The notes under the pieces are model-generated. The model saw only the letters and a program-made list of their open reading frames with translations. It was not told where the DNA came from and ran no database searches. 64,000 bases of DNA, taken from the NCBI RefSeq assembly GCF_004379255.2, contig NC_056041.1, positions 3,410,001 to 3,474,000 of the forward strand. The letters run 5' to 3'. The stretch comes from Salvia splendens. Taxonomy: Eukaryota; Streptophyta; Magnoliopsida; Lamiales; Lamiaceae. This document shows, in pieces, positions 36,130 to 48,033 of the stretch; the stretch's first letter is position 1, and every line of letters begins with the position of its first letter. The translations under genes were made by a program, and so were the position numbers.

Positions 36130-37152
36130 TATTCCGATTACAATGGAGTTTCGGAATTCCGTACTCCCAAATATCAATTGAATTTCTTAACACAGCGAAG
36201 GAAACAGTTTCTTGTTGGCTTCCTATCCGCTTTATAGCCTTCTGTCATCTATTGTCGTTTTTGTTTCAGCGATTTATATTTTAATTTACAAATTTATCGT
36301 TTTTGTTTCAGCGATTTATATTTTAATTTACAAATTTATCGTTTTTGTTTCAGCGATTTTTATGTTAATTTACAAATTTATCCACCTATGTGGTCGAACT
36401 TTCGATATTCGAACGACTAGTATTATTTATATCTACTATTGTTATTTGATTTGAGGGCTTTTTATTTATTTATCTTTTAATTCAATTAGATTTTGATATA
36501 AAGTTGAGTTTTACTTTCCTCCATATCATTACCTCCATCTACATTTATTTCCTAGTATTTTGTGAATATAATAAAAGAATTAGACGTTTTCTTGCATTTA
36601 TATATATGCAAAATCGTTGGTTAGTATTAGTTGATATCTAAAGTCTTATTGTGGGATCCTTATGTGCATTGATTGGTAGTAGATCGCATTGAACATTTGC
36701 ATTACACATCATACATACATACAATTCAAAGTCGAGCACCGTAGGAAGTCTGGCCTTGCACAACATTATGTCTTTTAACTAATTTTCCTTCATTTGTGAC
36801 AACAACTAATATTTTCATATCAATCTTATGAAACAAAGGTTTTTCTCTGGCTGATTTTATGTGGTTGCAGGCTATAGCTATTCAAACTATGATCTTTATT
36901 CTTTACTAACAAGCAAATTTTCAATTTCAACTTTATTTGTCTATTTTCATGTCAATTCATAAATTTTACTAAACAAAATTTAAATTGAATTTAATTAGAA
37001 ATTCATTCTGTAATTATCTCTGATTAAACTAATTAGATTAGGTGCATATGATACGCATAATTGAAAGATTTGGGATTAACAGAGGCCATATTTATATCGA
37101 CATTTTTGCCACAGCTCTTTCCTCATACATTTTCCCTCCCAATTTCAAGCCA
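36130..37152. other. Divergent intergenic region SufC / endonuclease V
   Basis: A 1-kb region between head-to-head genes, so it contains both promoters. It includes three 42-bp tandem units at 36255-36380 near the SufC 5' end. The short + strand ORF at 36212-36454 is an artefact of that repeat, whose period is divisible by three. Confidence 0.6.
36255..36380. repeat. Tandem repeat, 3 x 42 bp, upstream of SufC
   Basis: Units at 36255, 36297 and 36339, each beginning TCGTTTTTGTTTCAGCGATT and ending AATTTACAAATTTA. The first two are identical as far as I can see; the third has two substitutions. They lie 126-251 bp upstream of the SufC ATG, within its promoter or 5' UTR. Confidence 0.93.
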
Positions 37153-40047
37153 ATGTCCACGGAAGAGCCTTCGGCTTCAGAAAATCAAAATCACCCCCAA
37201 TTATTGAACCAGTGGATTGAGTAATCAAACAAACTGCATCACCTTTTTCGCACCAATCTCACTTGTTTATCGCCATTTTTAACCAATTATTGCCATCAAT
37301 TCAGGATTCAAGAGTCGCTGAAGAAGCAGCTGATCACGGACGACAGATTCAGCTGGAAACTGCCTCCAATATGCAAAGGTCAAACATATGAAGGCGCACA
37401 AGATGATCGACATTCCGATCGCGGAAAATTCCTCAAATATATTGGTGGAGCTGACTTGAGTTTCTCCAAAAATGATCCATCAATTGCGTGTGCTACGCTC
37501 GTCGTTTTGGACGCATCCACCCTTGAGGTCGTGCACGAAGTTTCTAACACCGTCGAGCTTCGCGTTCCGTACGTCCCCGGATTTTTGGCATTCAGAGAGG
37601 TTTTGTATATGATTCCTATTTATTGTGTTAATCTCTATGCTAATTGAATCTTTGAGATAATAGGAAAGCAAGTTCTGTTTATTTCTCATGTTTTTTTTCC
37701 TTTTTTTGGTTTTTAGGCTCCGGTGCTCCTAAGACTTTTGAAGAATACTGCACTTCAACTATATCCCCAGGTGACTGATTTAGAAGACTTTTCAATCAAA
37801 TTTTAATGCTAATCATGCAATTATGAATTCTGTATATATGATGGGGTGAATCGACTTGCAGGTTCAAATAGTATTAGGTGATAATTGTAGTTTTAAGTAA
37901 TACCAGTACTATATTGTAATATCCTCAACAGAATTTTTAGGTTGCATTACTTAGAGCTGATGGTTCTTTATCTTGACAAGGTACTGATGGTTGATGGGAA
38001 TGGGCTGCTTCATCCTCGAGGTTAGTCATTTTCTCAATCTTCTGAAAAGAAACCACTGATATCTCTCGAGACTGAATAATCTGCTACACATATATGCCTT
38101 GATGGCTTGATGGTGCTTTTCTTTTTTTTGTTAGATCTACGGAATTATAATCTGCTTTATGTATTTGTCCTTATTTCTACTTCCTCACGCATATAGATAC
38201 TATTTTTCACACTGAGAGATGCCTCTTTTGTTTTCTTTGGAGTTACTAATAGTTTCAATTGGTCAGCCTCTAAATTGTAGATTATAGGAGTAGCTGCTAA
38301 GCGACTTTATTGTTAAGAGAATGGCAGTTCTTCAACATCGGAATGCCATGGCTTCTATATCTCCTCCTTTCTAAATATTTGGTTATAATTTGACTCATAT
38401 TAACTAGTCTGGTGATAAGAATGCTTGGAACTGTTTTATATGAGAATATTTAAGTTACGTTACTCTGCTCTTTACTGAAACATGCATCTTGCAGGCTTTG
38501 GATTGGCTTGTCATCTAGGTGTTTTGGCTGATCTTCCTACGATTGGGATAGGAAAGAATGTAAGTCCTTTTAGTTATGATGTCACCAGGAGAATGTTGTA
38601 TGCCTAGTACATTTATTTTTTATCTTTACTTGCATTTATCTGTGTAGTGGCTCTGATTTTCTTTGTATGTCAGAGTTGAGGGGTATTTATGAAATTTTTT
38701 GGAATGTTGTCCTGTCTTTTTTTGTGTAGGGCTTCTATTTTGAAAAATTATTGCCTCTGTCACTCATCTAATACGCTGAAGGTTTGCTATAACAATTGTC
38801 AGTTACACCATGTTGATGGTCTGACACAACATGGAGTGAGACAACTGCTTGAAGCTAATGGGGACTCATGTGCTGATGTATTCACACTGATTGGCGATTC
38901 AGGGTCCACTTTAGGAGCGGTAAGTAACCCTTAGGTTAATTCTGTTGAAATCAATTATATCAATCAGTTTAACCTTTCTATAATGTTAATGTTAAATATC
39001 ACTCTATTCTAGTTATTTGCTGATGATGTGTGTAGTTGTGGGTTATCTTACTGATAAAAATAAGTTTACCTCTCAGATTCACCTGGCCACTGTCTTAGTC
39101 AATGTATGTTTTTACTAAAAGTTGAGTGTGAACCATCCACTCTTTCTCAGTTGTTACTTGTTGGTAAATAATTGACATCCCATCCTTAGATGCTGGAGTA
39201 ATAAAACCTGGTGAATTTGATTCAATTTTCAGAAGCTCCTTCTGTTCCAAAAAGCTCTAAAGAATGTTGGTTACCATTTAGATTGATTTCTTAGATAAGC
39301 ACACATAACAATCCTTTGTCTTGTCTGCTATTTGCATGCACTACCGGTGCTCTGGTAAAACTCGAAGTACTAAACATTTGCTTTTCCATACTGTTTCTAA
39401 ACTATTCTCCCTCACCTCCGTTTATGTTCCCCAATCCATAATCTAAGCACTGATTATATATAGTGGTGATGTATAGTTGTAAGTTTCAGTTCTGAACATG
39501 CTGTAATCTTCTTGCAGGCATTGCGATCGACTGTAGGATCCCTCAAACCCATATTCATTTCAGTTGGTCATCGTATATCTCTTGCCAGCACCATTGAGAT
39601 TGTGAAGTTATGTTGTAGGTATAGAATCCCAGAGCCCATAAGACAGGTAATGATATGGTGGTGTAAAATGACATAAGTAAATATCAGATGAATGGTTTCT
39701 AGGGGTTCAAGTTAATATTTGATGCCTTCTTTTAAAAAAAATTGATTTCTTCGTTCCAAAAATCTTCCGTTCATAACTGCCTCAGACTCAGTAAATTTAT
39801 CATGAAACTTTTGCTATTGCCCTCTACAAAATCTACCGATGGGTGGCTGTGTTCTCATTCACTCGCTGGTAGAATTTTGTGTTTGTTTTCACTTGTCACT
39901 TTCCTTTTCCTTTTGCACACCCCTTGTCACTTTCCTTTCCTTTTGCACCCCTCGTGGTTAATGTGTTCAAATTGATCCAGCGCAACATATGGGTTTCAGG
40001 CTGACATCAGATCAAGAGATTGTCTCCGCAAGCATGGTTTAAGCTAG
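37153..40047 (+). CDS. Endonuclease V (deoxyinosine/inosine-specific nuclease)
   Basis: Cleaves nucleic acid one base 3' to inosine; eukaryotic members act mainly on inosine-containing RNA. Eight exons: 37153-37220, 37305-37599, 37717-37770, 37981-38020, 38495-38559, 38803-38919, 39518-39646, 40000-40047; 271 residues. Family landmarks: the first catalytic Asp in GGADLSF, the PGFLAFRE glutamate, the second Asp in VDGNGLLHPRG, PTIGIGKN, and GHRISL near the C-terminus. The Tyr-Val-Pro wedge region (ELRVPYVPG) is present. All acidic metal-binding residues are kept, so an active enzyme is expected. The start was taken at the ATG giving MSTEEPSAS; the reading frame is open upstream with an earlier ATG at 37042, which would add a 37-residue extension. 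Intron 7 includes a short CT-rich duplication near 39890-39955. Confidence 0.94.
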
Positions 40048-40551
40048 CACGCATGAACGGAACTGCTTTGGGCAGCATATCATCTAACAGCAGATGCTGT
40101 TGTAAATCATTTCCGCAGAACTATATTCTTGCGTTTCAATGTTTCAAACTTTGAAGATCTCAAAACAAAAATTGGCTTAATGGTACATTCATAATCAAGA
40201 TTGCCTACTAGTTTCTGCATCAACTAGTTCCTTCAACTGTTGCTCGTGATATAAAGTCCGCATCTAATTATGTACTTAGAAAGCAGTGCAACCTACCAGT
40301 AATGAAAAATACTTGATTCTTTGGTAAATAAAATTTGCTCCGTTATTGATCTTTTTAACAGACATAGTGTCTATTGGTTTTTGACTAAATAATTGGATAT
40401 TTGCTACAATCGGATAGCTATATTACTTGATTTCTCATCTTATTCTAGGAATGGAAGCGAAGATGTGGCGGAAGAGAACAAAAATACTGAGAGTCACATC
40501 TGTATATGGCAAAAAAGAATGAAACAACAGTATGATTGATAGCTCATGCCC
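40048..40551. other. Convergent spacer, endonuclease V / GH17
   Basis: Holds the two 3' UTRs of convergently transcribed genes. No coding signal or repeat seen. Confidence 0.5.
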
Positions 40552-42088
40552 TCACAAAAAGGCCAGCATGAATACAAGCATCTGAAGCAGGACGCCAACC
40601 GGCTCTAACAAGAAGCCACCATTTCCCTTACCCTGCTCTTGGAACATACGCTTGAACCGACACGTGCCCTGCGACGGATCCGTCGTTGTGATTACAGAGA
40701 GATTAGGGAACTTGCAAGCAGTCTCCAGCTGGTCGCTTGTCTGGTAGTAGCTGTTGAATGCATATGACACGTTCCCCCGTGCATCCAGATCCGCGCAAGA
40801 GCTTCCGAACCCTAGGCTGGTGCAGTCAGCATGTGAGCACGCGTATTCGACACTCGGCACGAGCTGGGGGTCGTCGAGGCTGGCAGTGGGGGAAAGGACA
40901 CACCAACGCTCGGGGAAGTACTTGATATTGCTGGCCTTGACTAGACCGCGGTTGCCCGACCCAAGGCTGAGGTTGTACTTGACCGTCCCATCGAAGTTGA
41001 ACACTCCCCAGTGGCGTTCGAAGTTCCCAGGCTGGATGCTCTTGGCGTCCTCGTCGACTAGGCTGAACAAGTAGGCATCCACCAGGCCCGGTCTCATGGG
41101 AGTGCCCTTCCCCAAATGCCCCATCACGCCTTGGTTGAACCTCTGCGCATATCCGATGTTGGCGTTCCGGTCCCCGTCAGTCGGCCACCCGATTTCCCCA
41201 ACAATGATCGTCATGTTCCCGTATCCGTTCTTCTGCAGCGCCCAGACAAGGGTGTCGTAGTTGGCGTCAAACACATTGGTGTAGGTCTTGCCATTGTCCT
41301 CGATGGGGCTCGAGTACCCGTCAAAGAAGGCGTAGTCCACCGGGAAGTTGGGGTCGTTGTAGAGGCTTATGAAAGGGTAGATGTTGACAGTGAACGGAGC
41401 TTCATTCCGGCTCAAGAAATCCACGATCTGCACCATCACATCCTTGATATTCGCTCGGAAGTCTCCCGTCGAAGGCTGCTGCGTCGAGGACTCGTACACG
41501 TCGGCGTTAAGTGGGACGGTGACCTTAACCCGACCGCCAAGGCCGGCCTTGATCAGAGCCGCCTGAATGTTCTGCAGCGCCGGCAAGGTCGAGCTCAGGA
41601 ACGTTCCGTTGTATGTGGAGAGGAAAGGCTCATTTCCTACTGCAACATACCTAGCAAGAAACACAAAACCCAATTCAATATGTAACTGAGTAGTAGGAGT
41701 ATCATTTTAAAGGGGGAGAGGAGAATGACTTGATTAGAACACTGTTGGAGGAGATATGCGCAGAAACATTCTTCTCGACCCATCTCTCAGCAGCATCGAC
41801 ACTGGTGGAAAGAGTTGCCAACATGTCGTTAGGGATTCCGACCATGACCTCAATCCCGGATCCTCGGAAGGCGAAGAGGACGGGCGCCTCCGCATCGAAA
41901 AGCTTCACCTTTTGAATCCCGTTGTCCTTGAGCAGCTTCACCACCGTTGCCGGCGGCAGAGGGTGGCTTGCCTGAGTTCCCCAGTTTGCACCTATGCTAT
42001 CTCCGTTATTCACCATCGACATCAACATCACCATCACCAACCACAAGGTAACACCTGCGCCTGCTAACTCTTGATTCTTCTTCCCCAT
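40552..42088 (-). CDS. Glucan endo-1,3-beta-glucosidase, GH17 with X8/CBM43 domain, GPI-anchored
   Basis: Hydrolyses beta-1,3-glucan (callose) at the cell surface. Two exons, 41730-42088 and 40552-41650, joined within the codon before YVAVGNEP; 485 residues. In order: signal peptide (about 1-31, [12 protein letters not shown]), GH17 barrel starting IGANWGTQA, proton-donor Glu in VGNEP, nucleophile Glu in VGEIGWPT, then an X8 module from WCVLSP with its characteristic cysteines ([26 protein letters not shown]), and a C-terminal hydrophobic tail (about the last 20 residues) fitting a GPI-attachment signal. The intron after the signal-peptide-bearing first exon is typical of the family. The chosen ATG at 42088 gives MGKKNQ; one at 42130 adds 14 residues. 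Homologue I recall: Arabidopsis At4g31140. Plasmodesmal location is possible but not shown. Confidence 0.95.
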
Positions 42089-44933
42089 GATTACTGAAAA
42101 GGGTTTCAAGATTGGTTTGATTTCGTGCACTGGAAAAAAGGGATCTTTTTTATTTCAGCTGTGAAAGTGGGAAAAGAAAAAGAAAAGAAGAAAACTGGTG
42201 GATTTGAGGAAGGTTGCTATACCTGATTCTGAAGAAGAAAGCCAGCTAATTTGATGACAAGGTAGAAACATTCTCAGTTCTAATCAGGTTGATATTATTG
42301 AGCTAATGACATTATAACATTAATTATTAGTTTATGAATATTTAAGTGGAGGCGCATACAGGAGAGAACAAATGTTTGAAATAGTTATTCTCTGTCGTTG
42401 TCCAAACTGACTAATTTAATTATAGATATATGTAGAAGATGCTTACTTTATAACGTCACACAGACAGAGCCTCCGACATACACAGACTCTCTCTCTCTAT
42501 ATATATAATTGATGTTCGGTAGAGACTGGGATCTAGTTGTATGTAAGGTAGGGCGGTGGGATGTTCAAGAAAGGAATCAAACTAATTTCTTTACTGGTTC
42601 TTAGCTACAATCATAAAACAGCACTTTCCCTTTCTTTTTCCAAGACAATTTTATCTTCTTACTTCTAGCATTTACAATATTCCATACTTTGTTTGTTAAA
42701 TAAAATATACTTCCCATTCTCTAAAAAATGGACAATATTTAAAACAGTACGAATTTTAATATATAATTAATAAAAAAAGAAAAAGTAAAAAATGATTAAA
42801 ATTTTGTTAGTGAATAATAAAATCCACCTCATTAGAGAGAAAAAATATTGTTAAAATAGAATTAATTTATTTTTAAATTACAAATTGATAAATGTTTAAA
42901 GGTTGGAGGGAGAATATCCTATTATGACTAAATAGTTTCTCTAACTTTCAACATTTATAAGAGCCCCCCAACCCCCAATCAAAATATCAAAATATCAAAA
43001 TATCAAAATATCAAAATATCAAAATTAATGCCAAATAGAATAAACACAAAATAGATGCCTTTAACATATGTATAGGTAATTAGGTACATTACGTAAAACA
43101 TTACAAAAGAACTACCTCACTTATGTATTGGGCCTGTCAATCACTAAACTAAAATCAGACTGATTAAATATTAATAAAATGTGATTCAATTAATTAATAA
43201 ATTTTATTTATGATTGGTAGCTGTTGCTGTTTGTGAAAGACTTATTAGATGCCAATTTAACGTCTTTGGTTTAGCATTTTAATCTAGTAATTTAGCCTTC
43301 ATGTGTAAGTCATCATAGGGTAATCAAGCTATAATTAAACCAATCGCTAGTCATTTCCACTATTTTATCTCTCTTTAGGCTTTCCACGTCCAATATAGAA
43401 TTTCGGAATTCAAATTATTTATAAAGGACACAGAATTGTTATACTACTATCTAATTTAATTTACAATGGAAAATATTATAATTGGGCCGCATCAAAATTC
43501 TGAATTCCTAACACTGTATTTTTGAATCATGTACACATATAAATGGGCCGAAGCCCTTATTTGTTTATCCTTCCATATCCATACGAAACTTGAAAAAAAT
43601 ACGTAAAATTAAATTAATACTGCTCCCTATTTATGCCAACAAAATTCTTGTTAATGGATAGCAAAAATTTTAATATAAAAATTGATAAAAATGAAAGGGA
43701 TAAAGACAACAGTAATTCAAGTATTATTAATAAAAAATAAAGTAAATAATTTATTACAAGTAAGGAGAGATTAATTTTGTTCGATGAATCAATATGACAA
43801 ATAAAACTAATTTTAACGAACTGAGTTAATATTAGTTATATTTTTTGTCAAATTTATATTTTTGCATGACTATAAAATGACTTCATTCGACCAATAAAAA
43901 TAGTTTTATTTGGGGATGACATAAATATTAATATAAAAATGATAAATCTGGAGAGATAAAGATAAATATTAGAAAAGAAATATTCATAAATAAAAAAAGA
44001 AACTAATTTTGATAAACAGATCAAATAAAAAAAATTATATTTTATACAATTTTTTTTAGATACAAACCTTCAATGTATCCCAATCGATTCATAAACAAGT
44101 GCTCAATATCTATATAAATATTTGAAATTTTTTTAAATTTTATAAATCTTGATCATCTTATTTTATTCTACCAATCTCATATCTCCGTCAATCATATCAA
44201 AACAAATGCTCAATAATATACACCGTATATACAAATAAATAAATAAACTAAATAATAATACTAGGTGGATCCACGATATTCTCGTGGTAGTGAGCTCACG
44301 GAATCCCCGCCGGTTTGGATTCAATTCAGATTCTGAATAGAATCGTAAAATTCTATCCATCAACGCCGATTTTTCCTCTTTAAATTCTTCTCTTCATCTC
44401 TCACTACACTCCACCAACATCAGCGTTGAAATTTTAGAGGGAGAGAGAGACTCTTTTTCCACATACATTTGATTTCCTGGGCTACGGGTATACACCACTT
44501 TGATGATTCATTATCCAATCGATATTGTTGCGCGCTTTTGATTCATCTCTTGGCATCTTTAATCTTTATTCCGAGATTCTTCTTTTCTCCAAAGGTGTGG
44601 GGTTGATTCGGGCAAAATTGCAACCTTTGTTCCCACTTTTGATCCGATAATTCATCTTTATCTCGTTATCCCTTCGTTTGTCTCCTTTCGCGTGAAAAGT
44701 TTGTTGAATTGCTTTCGATTCACTGTCTGAATTGGAAAAGCGAGAGGATCTCAATATCTTTTTTGTTTCCCCTTTTTAGTTCATAGGATGTTAATTTCAA
44801 TTTGAATGAATTAGGGTTTTGATTACTAATATTGCAATTTCCCCCAAATCATTAGGCATTGATTCTTATTCAATTTCATGATTATTCCTTTCAACTTTTG
44901 ATTTTGTAATATGTTACAGGCAAGCTGAAAGCA
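42089..44933. other. Divergent intergenic region GH17 / DUF1218
   Basis: Contains both upstream regions. On the GH17 side a CT/TATATATA stretch at about 42488-42508 could be its TATA box with a 5' UTR of about 400 nt. At 42978-43025 there are about six ATCAAAAT units. On the DUF1218 side the leader probably contains an intron ending at the acceptor 44918-44919, just before GCAAGCTGAAAGCA and the ATG. Degenerate MITE-like stretches at 42700-42910 and 43620-44000 lack clean ends. Confidence 0.5.
42978..43025. repeat. Short tandem repeat (ATCAAAAT)~6
   Basis: About six head-to-tail ATCAAAAT octamers in intergenic DNA upstream of the GH17 gene. Confidence 0.9.
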
Positions 44934-46346
44934 ATGGCGGTAACGATGAAGCAAATGGCTCTTATAGTAGCATTCCTTGGGGTGCTCTCCTTCATTCTTG
45001 GGGTTGTTGCTGAAAATAAAAAGGTAATTTTTTCTTTATATTTGGTTATTTCTTTAACAATCCAATGGAATAGAAAAGTTACATTTGTACCGATTTTATT
45101 TGGGCTGCAACTATTCTTTTATGGTGTTGATTTAAATTCTCATGGTGTTTATGCTAATCAGATTATTAGTCTTGAATGATTTATTGTGATCTTTAGATGT
45201 AAATATTGGAGTGTTGTGAATTGATGTTTTTTGCTTCAATGATGAACTGTGTCTTTATGTGGATGAACTCCTCCACAAAGAATCTTGAAGCATTGATACA
45301 ATATGAGAAATTGATATTTATAATGTATAAACTCTAGATTATGTTGAGACAAATTATTCCATTATGTGGAGAAGAATGAATATTCTGAGCTTTCAATAAG
45401 AATTATGTTGGTATCAATACTACTCCAACTATATACTGACTTGGTGTTGCAACCTTTTGCTTGTGTCTTATCTGATTTGCTTTAAATCTGCAGCCTCACT
45501 CTGGAACCCCGATAACAGGGAAGGGCGTTGTCATCTGCAAATACCCATCCGATCCATCTGTAGCGTTGGGATATTCATCGTTTGCATTCCTTGTTATCTG
45601 CATGGTTGCTGGCTGGTATTCTCTATTTTACCCCTACAAAGGGAAGCATGTTCCTAAGGAGGCATTATTCCAAAACAAAGGCTTCCTTGTCTTCTTTGGT
45701 GTGGCACTGTAAGTATATACTCCTATGCTCTTACACACATGCCGGCTGCATTGCTTTTGTTTTGTGCTCATAGTCCTTTCTAACCTCTATTTTGTTCTTT
45801 TTCTTCAAATTTTTTGGCCACTTCTAGTTGTACTACTTGGTAATTCATTATCACATAGTAATCCAAGTTTACTCCTAGTTTGTTGATGATGCTATTTGAT
45901 AGCACAGCGTATTCTCTCAAAGAACCAACCAATCAAAAGAATTTGTTTCATTGTCTTCAATTTTATACACCAAAATCTAACTTTACCAATTCTACGAAAG
46001 CGTTGATAAAGAAAAAACCCCAAAATTTTTCTGCTGCTGATATCTAGTTTTTGTTTGTTATTATTGTTGAAGGTCAACGGCTGCATTAGCTGTGGTGATG
46101 TTGTTGTGGCCTACAATCACAGAGCACCTTCACCACACCAACAATGTTCATCACAATTTGGAAACCTCGTGCCCTACGGCCAAGACTGGACTTCTCGGTG
46201 GAGGAGCTTTTCTATCCCTCGATGCGTGCCTCTTCTGGTTGGTCGCATTGATGTTGGTAGACAACGCTCGTGCCGATTACTTCGATGAATTAGATGGCAA
46301 AGCTGCAGGGGGTTATGAAGCTGAGCCAATCAAGGGCAGTGCTTGA
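44934..46346 (+). CDS. DUF1218 family four-helix membrane protein
   Basis: Three exons, 44934-45023, 45494-45708 and 46073-46346; 192 residues. DUF1218 proteins are plant-specific membrane proteins; a few members (MWL1/MWL2) alter secondary-wall lignin, but most have no known role. Four hydrophobic segments: ALIVAFLGVLSFILGVVA (residues 8-25), FAFLVICMVAGWYSLFY, LSTAALAVVMLLW, and FLSLDACLFWLVALMLV. Between helices 1 and 2 is the conserved GKGVVICKYPSDPSVALG loop with one cysteine, and a second cysteine in LETSCPTAKTG. Exon joins keep phase. A 5' UTR intron ending at 44919 is likely. Homologue I recall: At4g31130. Confidence 0.92.
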
Positions 46347-48033
46347 AAGCTAGCAATTCATGCCTTAAGGCTTAGTTTATTCTACTTACCTCACTATTGC
46401 CTTTTTCTTTTGTTTTCTTGCAAATGGATATATATAAAACTCTCTCTGCTGTGTAAGTATTCACTCCGTTGGTTCACATTGCCCTCATTTTAAAGCTATT
46501 ATTAAATGGTAATTTGTGAATTTATTATTTTTTGTTGTCATTTTGCTTCTCTATCTTTATAAGCTGATCAGTTTTTGTCTTTAGTGATTTTGTTACTTTT
46601 TCTTGTCATTTTGCTTCTCTATTATTATAAGCTGAATTGTAGTTAGTTTTTGTCTTTCGAGTTGTACATATCTAGTGTCTTTTGTATGTATCTCAATGTG
46701 TATCTGTTAGTTAGTGTGCAATTCAAAAAAATACTAGTACATCACAATATATACTGTTTTTTAAAATCATAATGGAGGTAATGAAAATTGGTGCAAGTTT
46801 AGTCACTTATGATCAATTCTTTAAATAAATATTTCCCCTCTGCTTAAATGCTCTTGGTTTTCCACATCTAATTTGAAAAGAAAATTGTACTAACTGATTT
46901 ACTTATATGTAGTAAAAATTAAACGTGACAATAAGTAAGACGATTTCATTACGTAAGTAAGACTTTTATTCATAACGTTTTAAATACAAAAGTTTAACAT
47001 AAATAATTGATAAATAAATCTTGCTCGCTTAAATTGGCCACAAATCTTGATATAAGTGGGAAGGTGACGTAAGCCCTAGCCACCACTGCCCATAAATTCA
47101 AAATTGCAGCAGCCTCTTCTAATACAGAAGATAGAAATGGCGGATGCAGAAGCAAGCAGTGTGTCTTCGGCGGTTTAACAAACTAATGCTACTATGTTTC
47201 TGCATCAATCATTCGCCAATTCCATTCGCTCATCTTGAGATTCAAAAGCGTTTCCATTCATGTCTTTCACCAATATGATGTGGGTTTATTATATTAAGTA
47301 TTTAATGGAGTACTATGATTTTTGATGATTGCGATTATGGTAGCTAATTAGCCAGTCACACATCAGCTTAATGCTGTGGCGCTGTGTGAATGGTCAGTAA
47401 GCTTACCTACATTATCATGCTGGTAGTCTTGTATTTGGGAGCTGTTTCCTTCACCTCCTCTGCAAATTATCACCTACATCACATATCTCAATTATTCCCA
47501 TTTTCTTCTCTACTTTATTTTTTTATTTTTATGTTTATAATTTAACTTTACATTCACACATAAGTTGGACCTTAACTACTTTGTTTCTTTCATATTGCAT
47601 TCAACAAATGTTTTAAACATACTGACCAATTTTTATTCATCACAAGTCATGCCAATAATCATCAGCAATACATACATTTTTTGAAGTTAGGGCACCTACA
47701 TTTGGTATTCTTTTATGCATGATAACTAGGACTCTAGGAGTAAAGGAGTATTTTGTTAGATGAGACTTTTCCTCTGATTGCAACGACCATACATGATACT
47801 ATGATAGTTTCCACCTGCAAACATTGCATTAAGAAACAATCTTAATTCATTTGTGTTATATTCTTTGTTTTGTTAAAAGAGCAAACTTGTTTGTCGAGGG
47901 GTTGGCTGAAATCTCAAATTTACTATAGTCCTAACTTGGCACTCGGTATGAACTGATTAAATAGGAAAATGCTATACTAGACATTCCATACCATTTTGAA
48001 GGTAAAGAAAATCTTACCTTGCAGAGGATTAAT
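46347..48033. other. Intergenic region, DUF1218 / DUF1997
   Basis: 3' flanks of convergent genes. A partial tandem duplication of period 68 bp at about 46520-46655 (TTGTCATTTTGCTTCTCTAT repeated) lies 3' of the DUF1218 stop. An isolated, well-formed 13-codon ORF at 47137-47178 is preceded by leader-like sequence. Confidence 0.5.
47137..47178 (+). other. Possible orphan 5' gene fragment (13-codon ORF)
   Basis: ATGGCGGATGCAGAA… reads MADAEASSVSSAV then stop. Composition, Kozak-like context (AGAAATGGCG) and upstream leader resemble the start of a normal plant gene, and a possible GT donor overlaps the last Val codon. I could not find following exons. It may be a gene relic or chance. Confidence 0.25.

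Noticed and set aside
41116..41685. 189-codon + strand ORF opposite the GH17 gene
   Set aside because: Antisense shadow; the - strand has catalytic GH17 motifs and a coherent gene model.
42700..44000. Additional MITE-like stretches
   Set aside because: Termini too decayed to define borders or target duplications.
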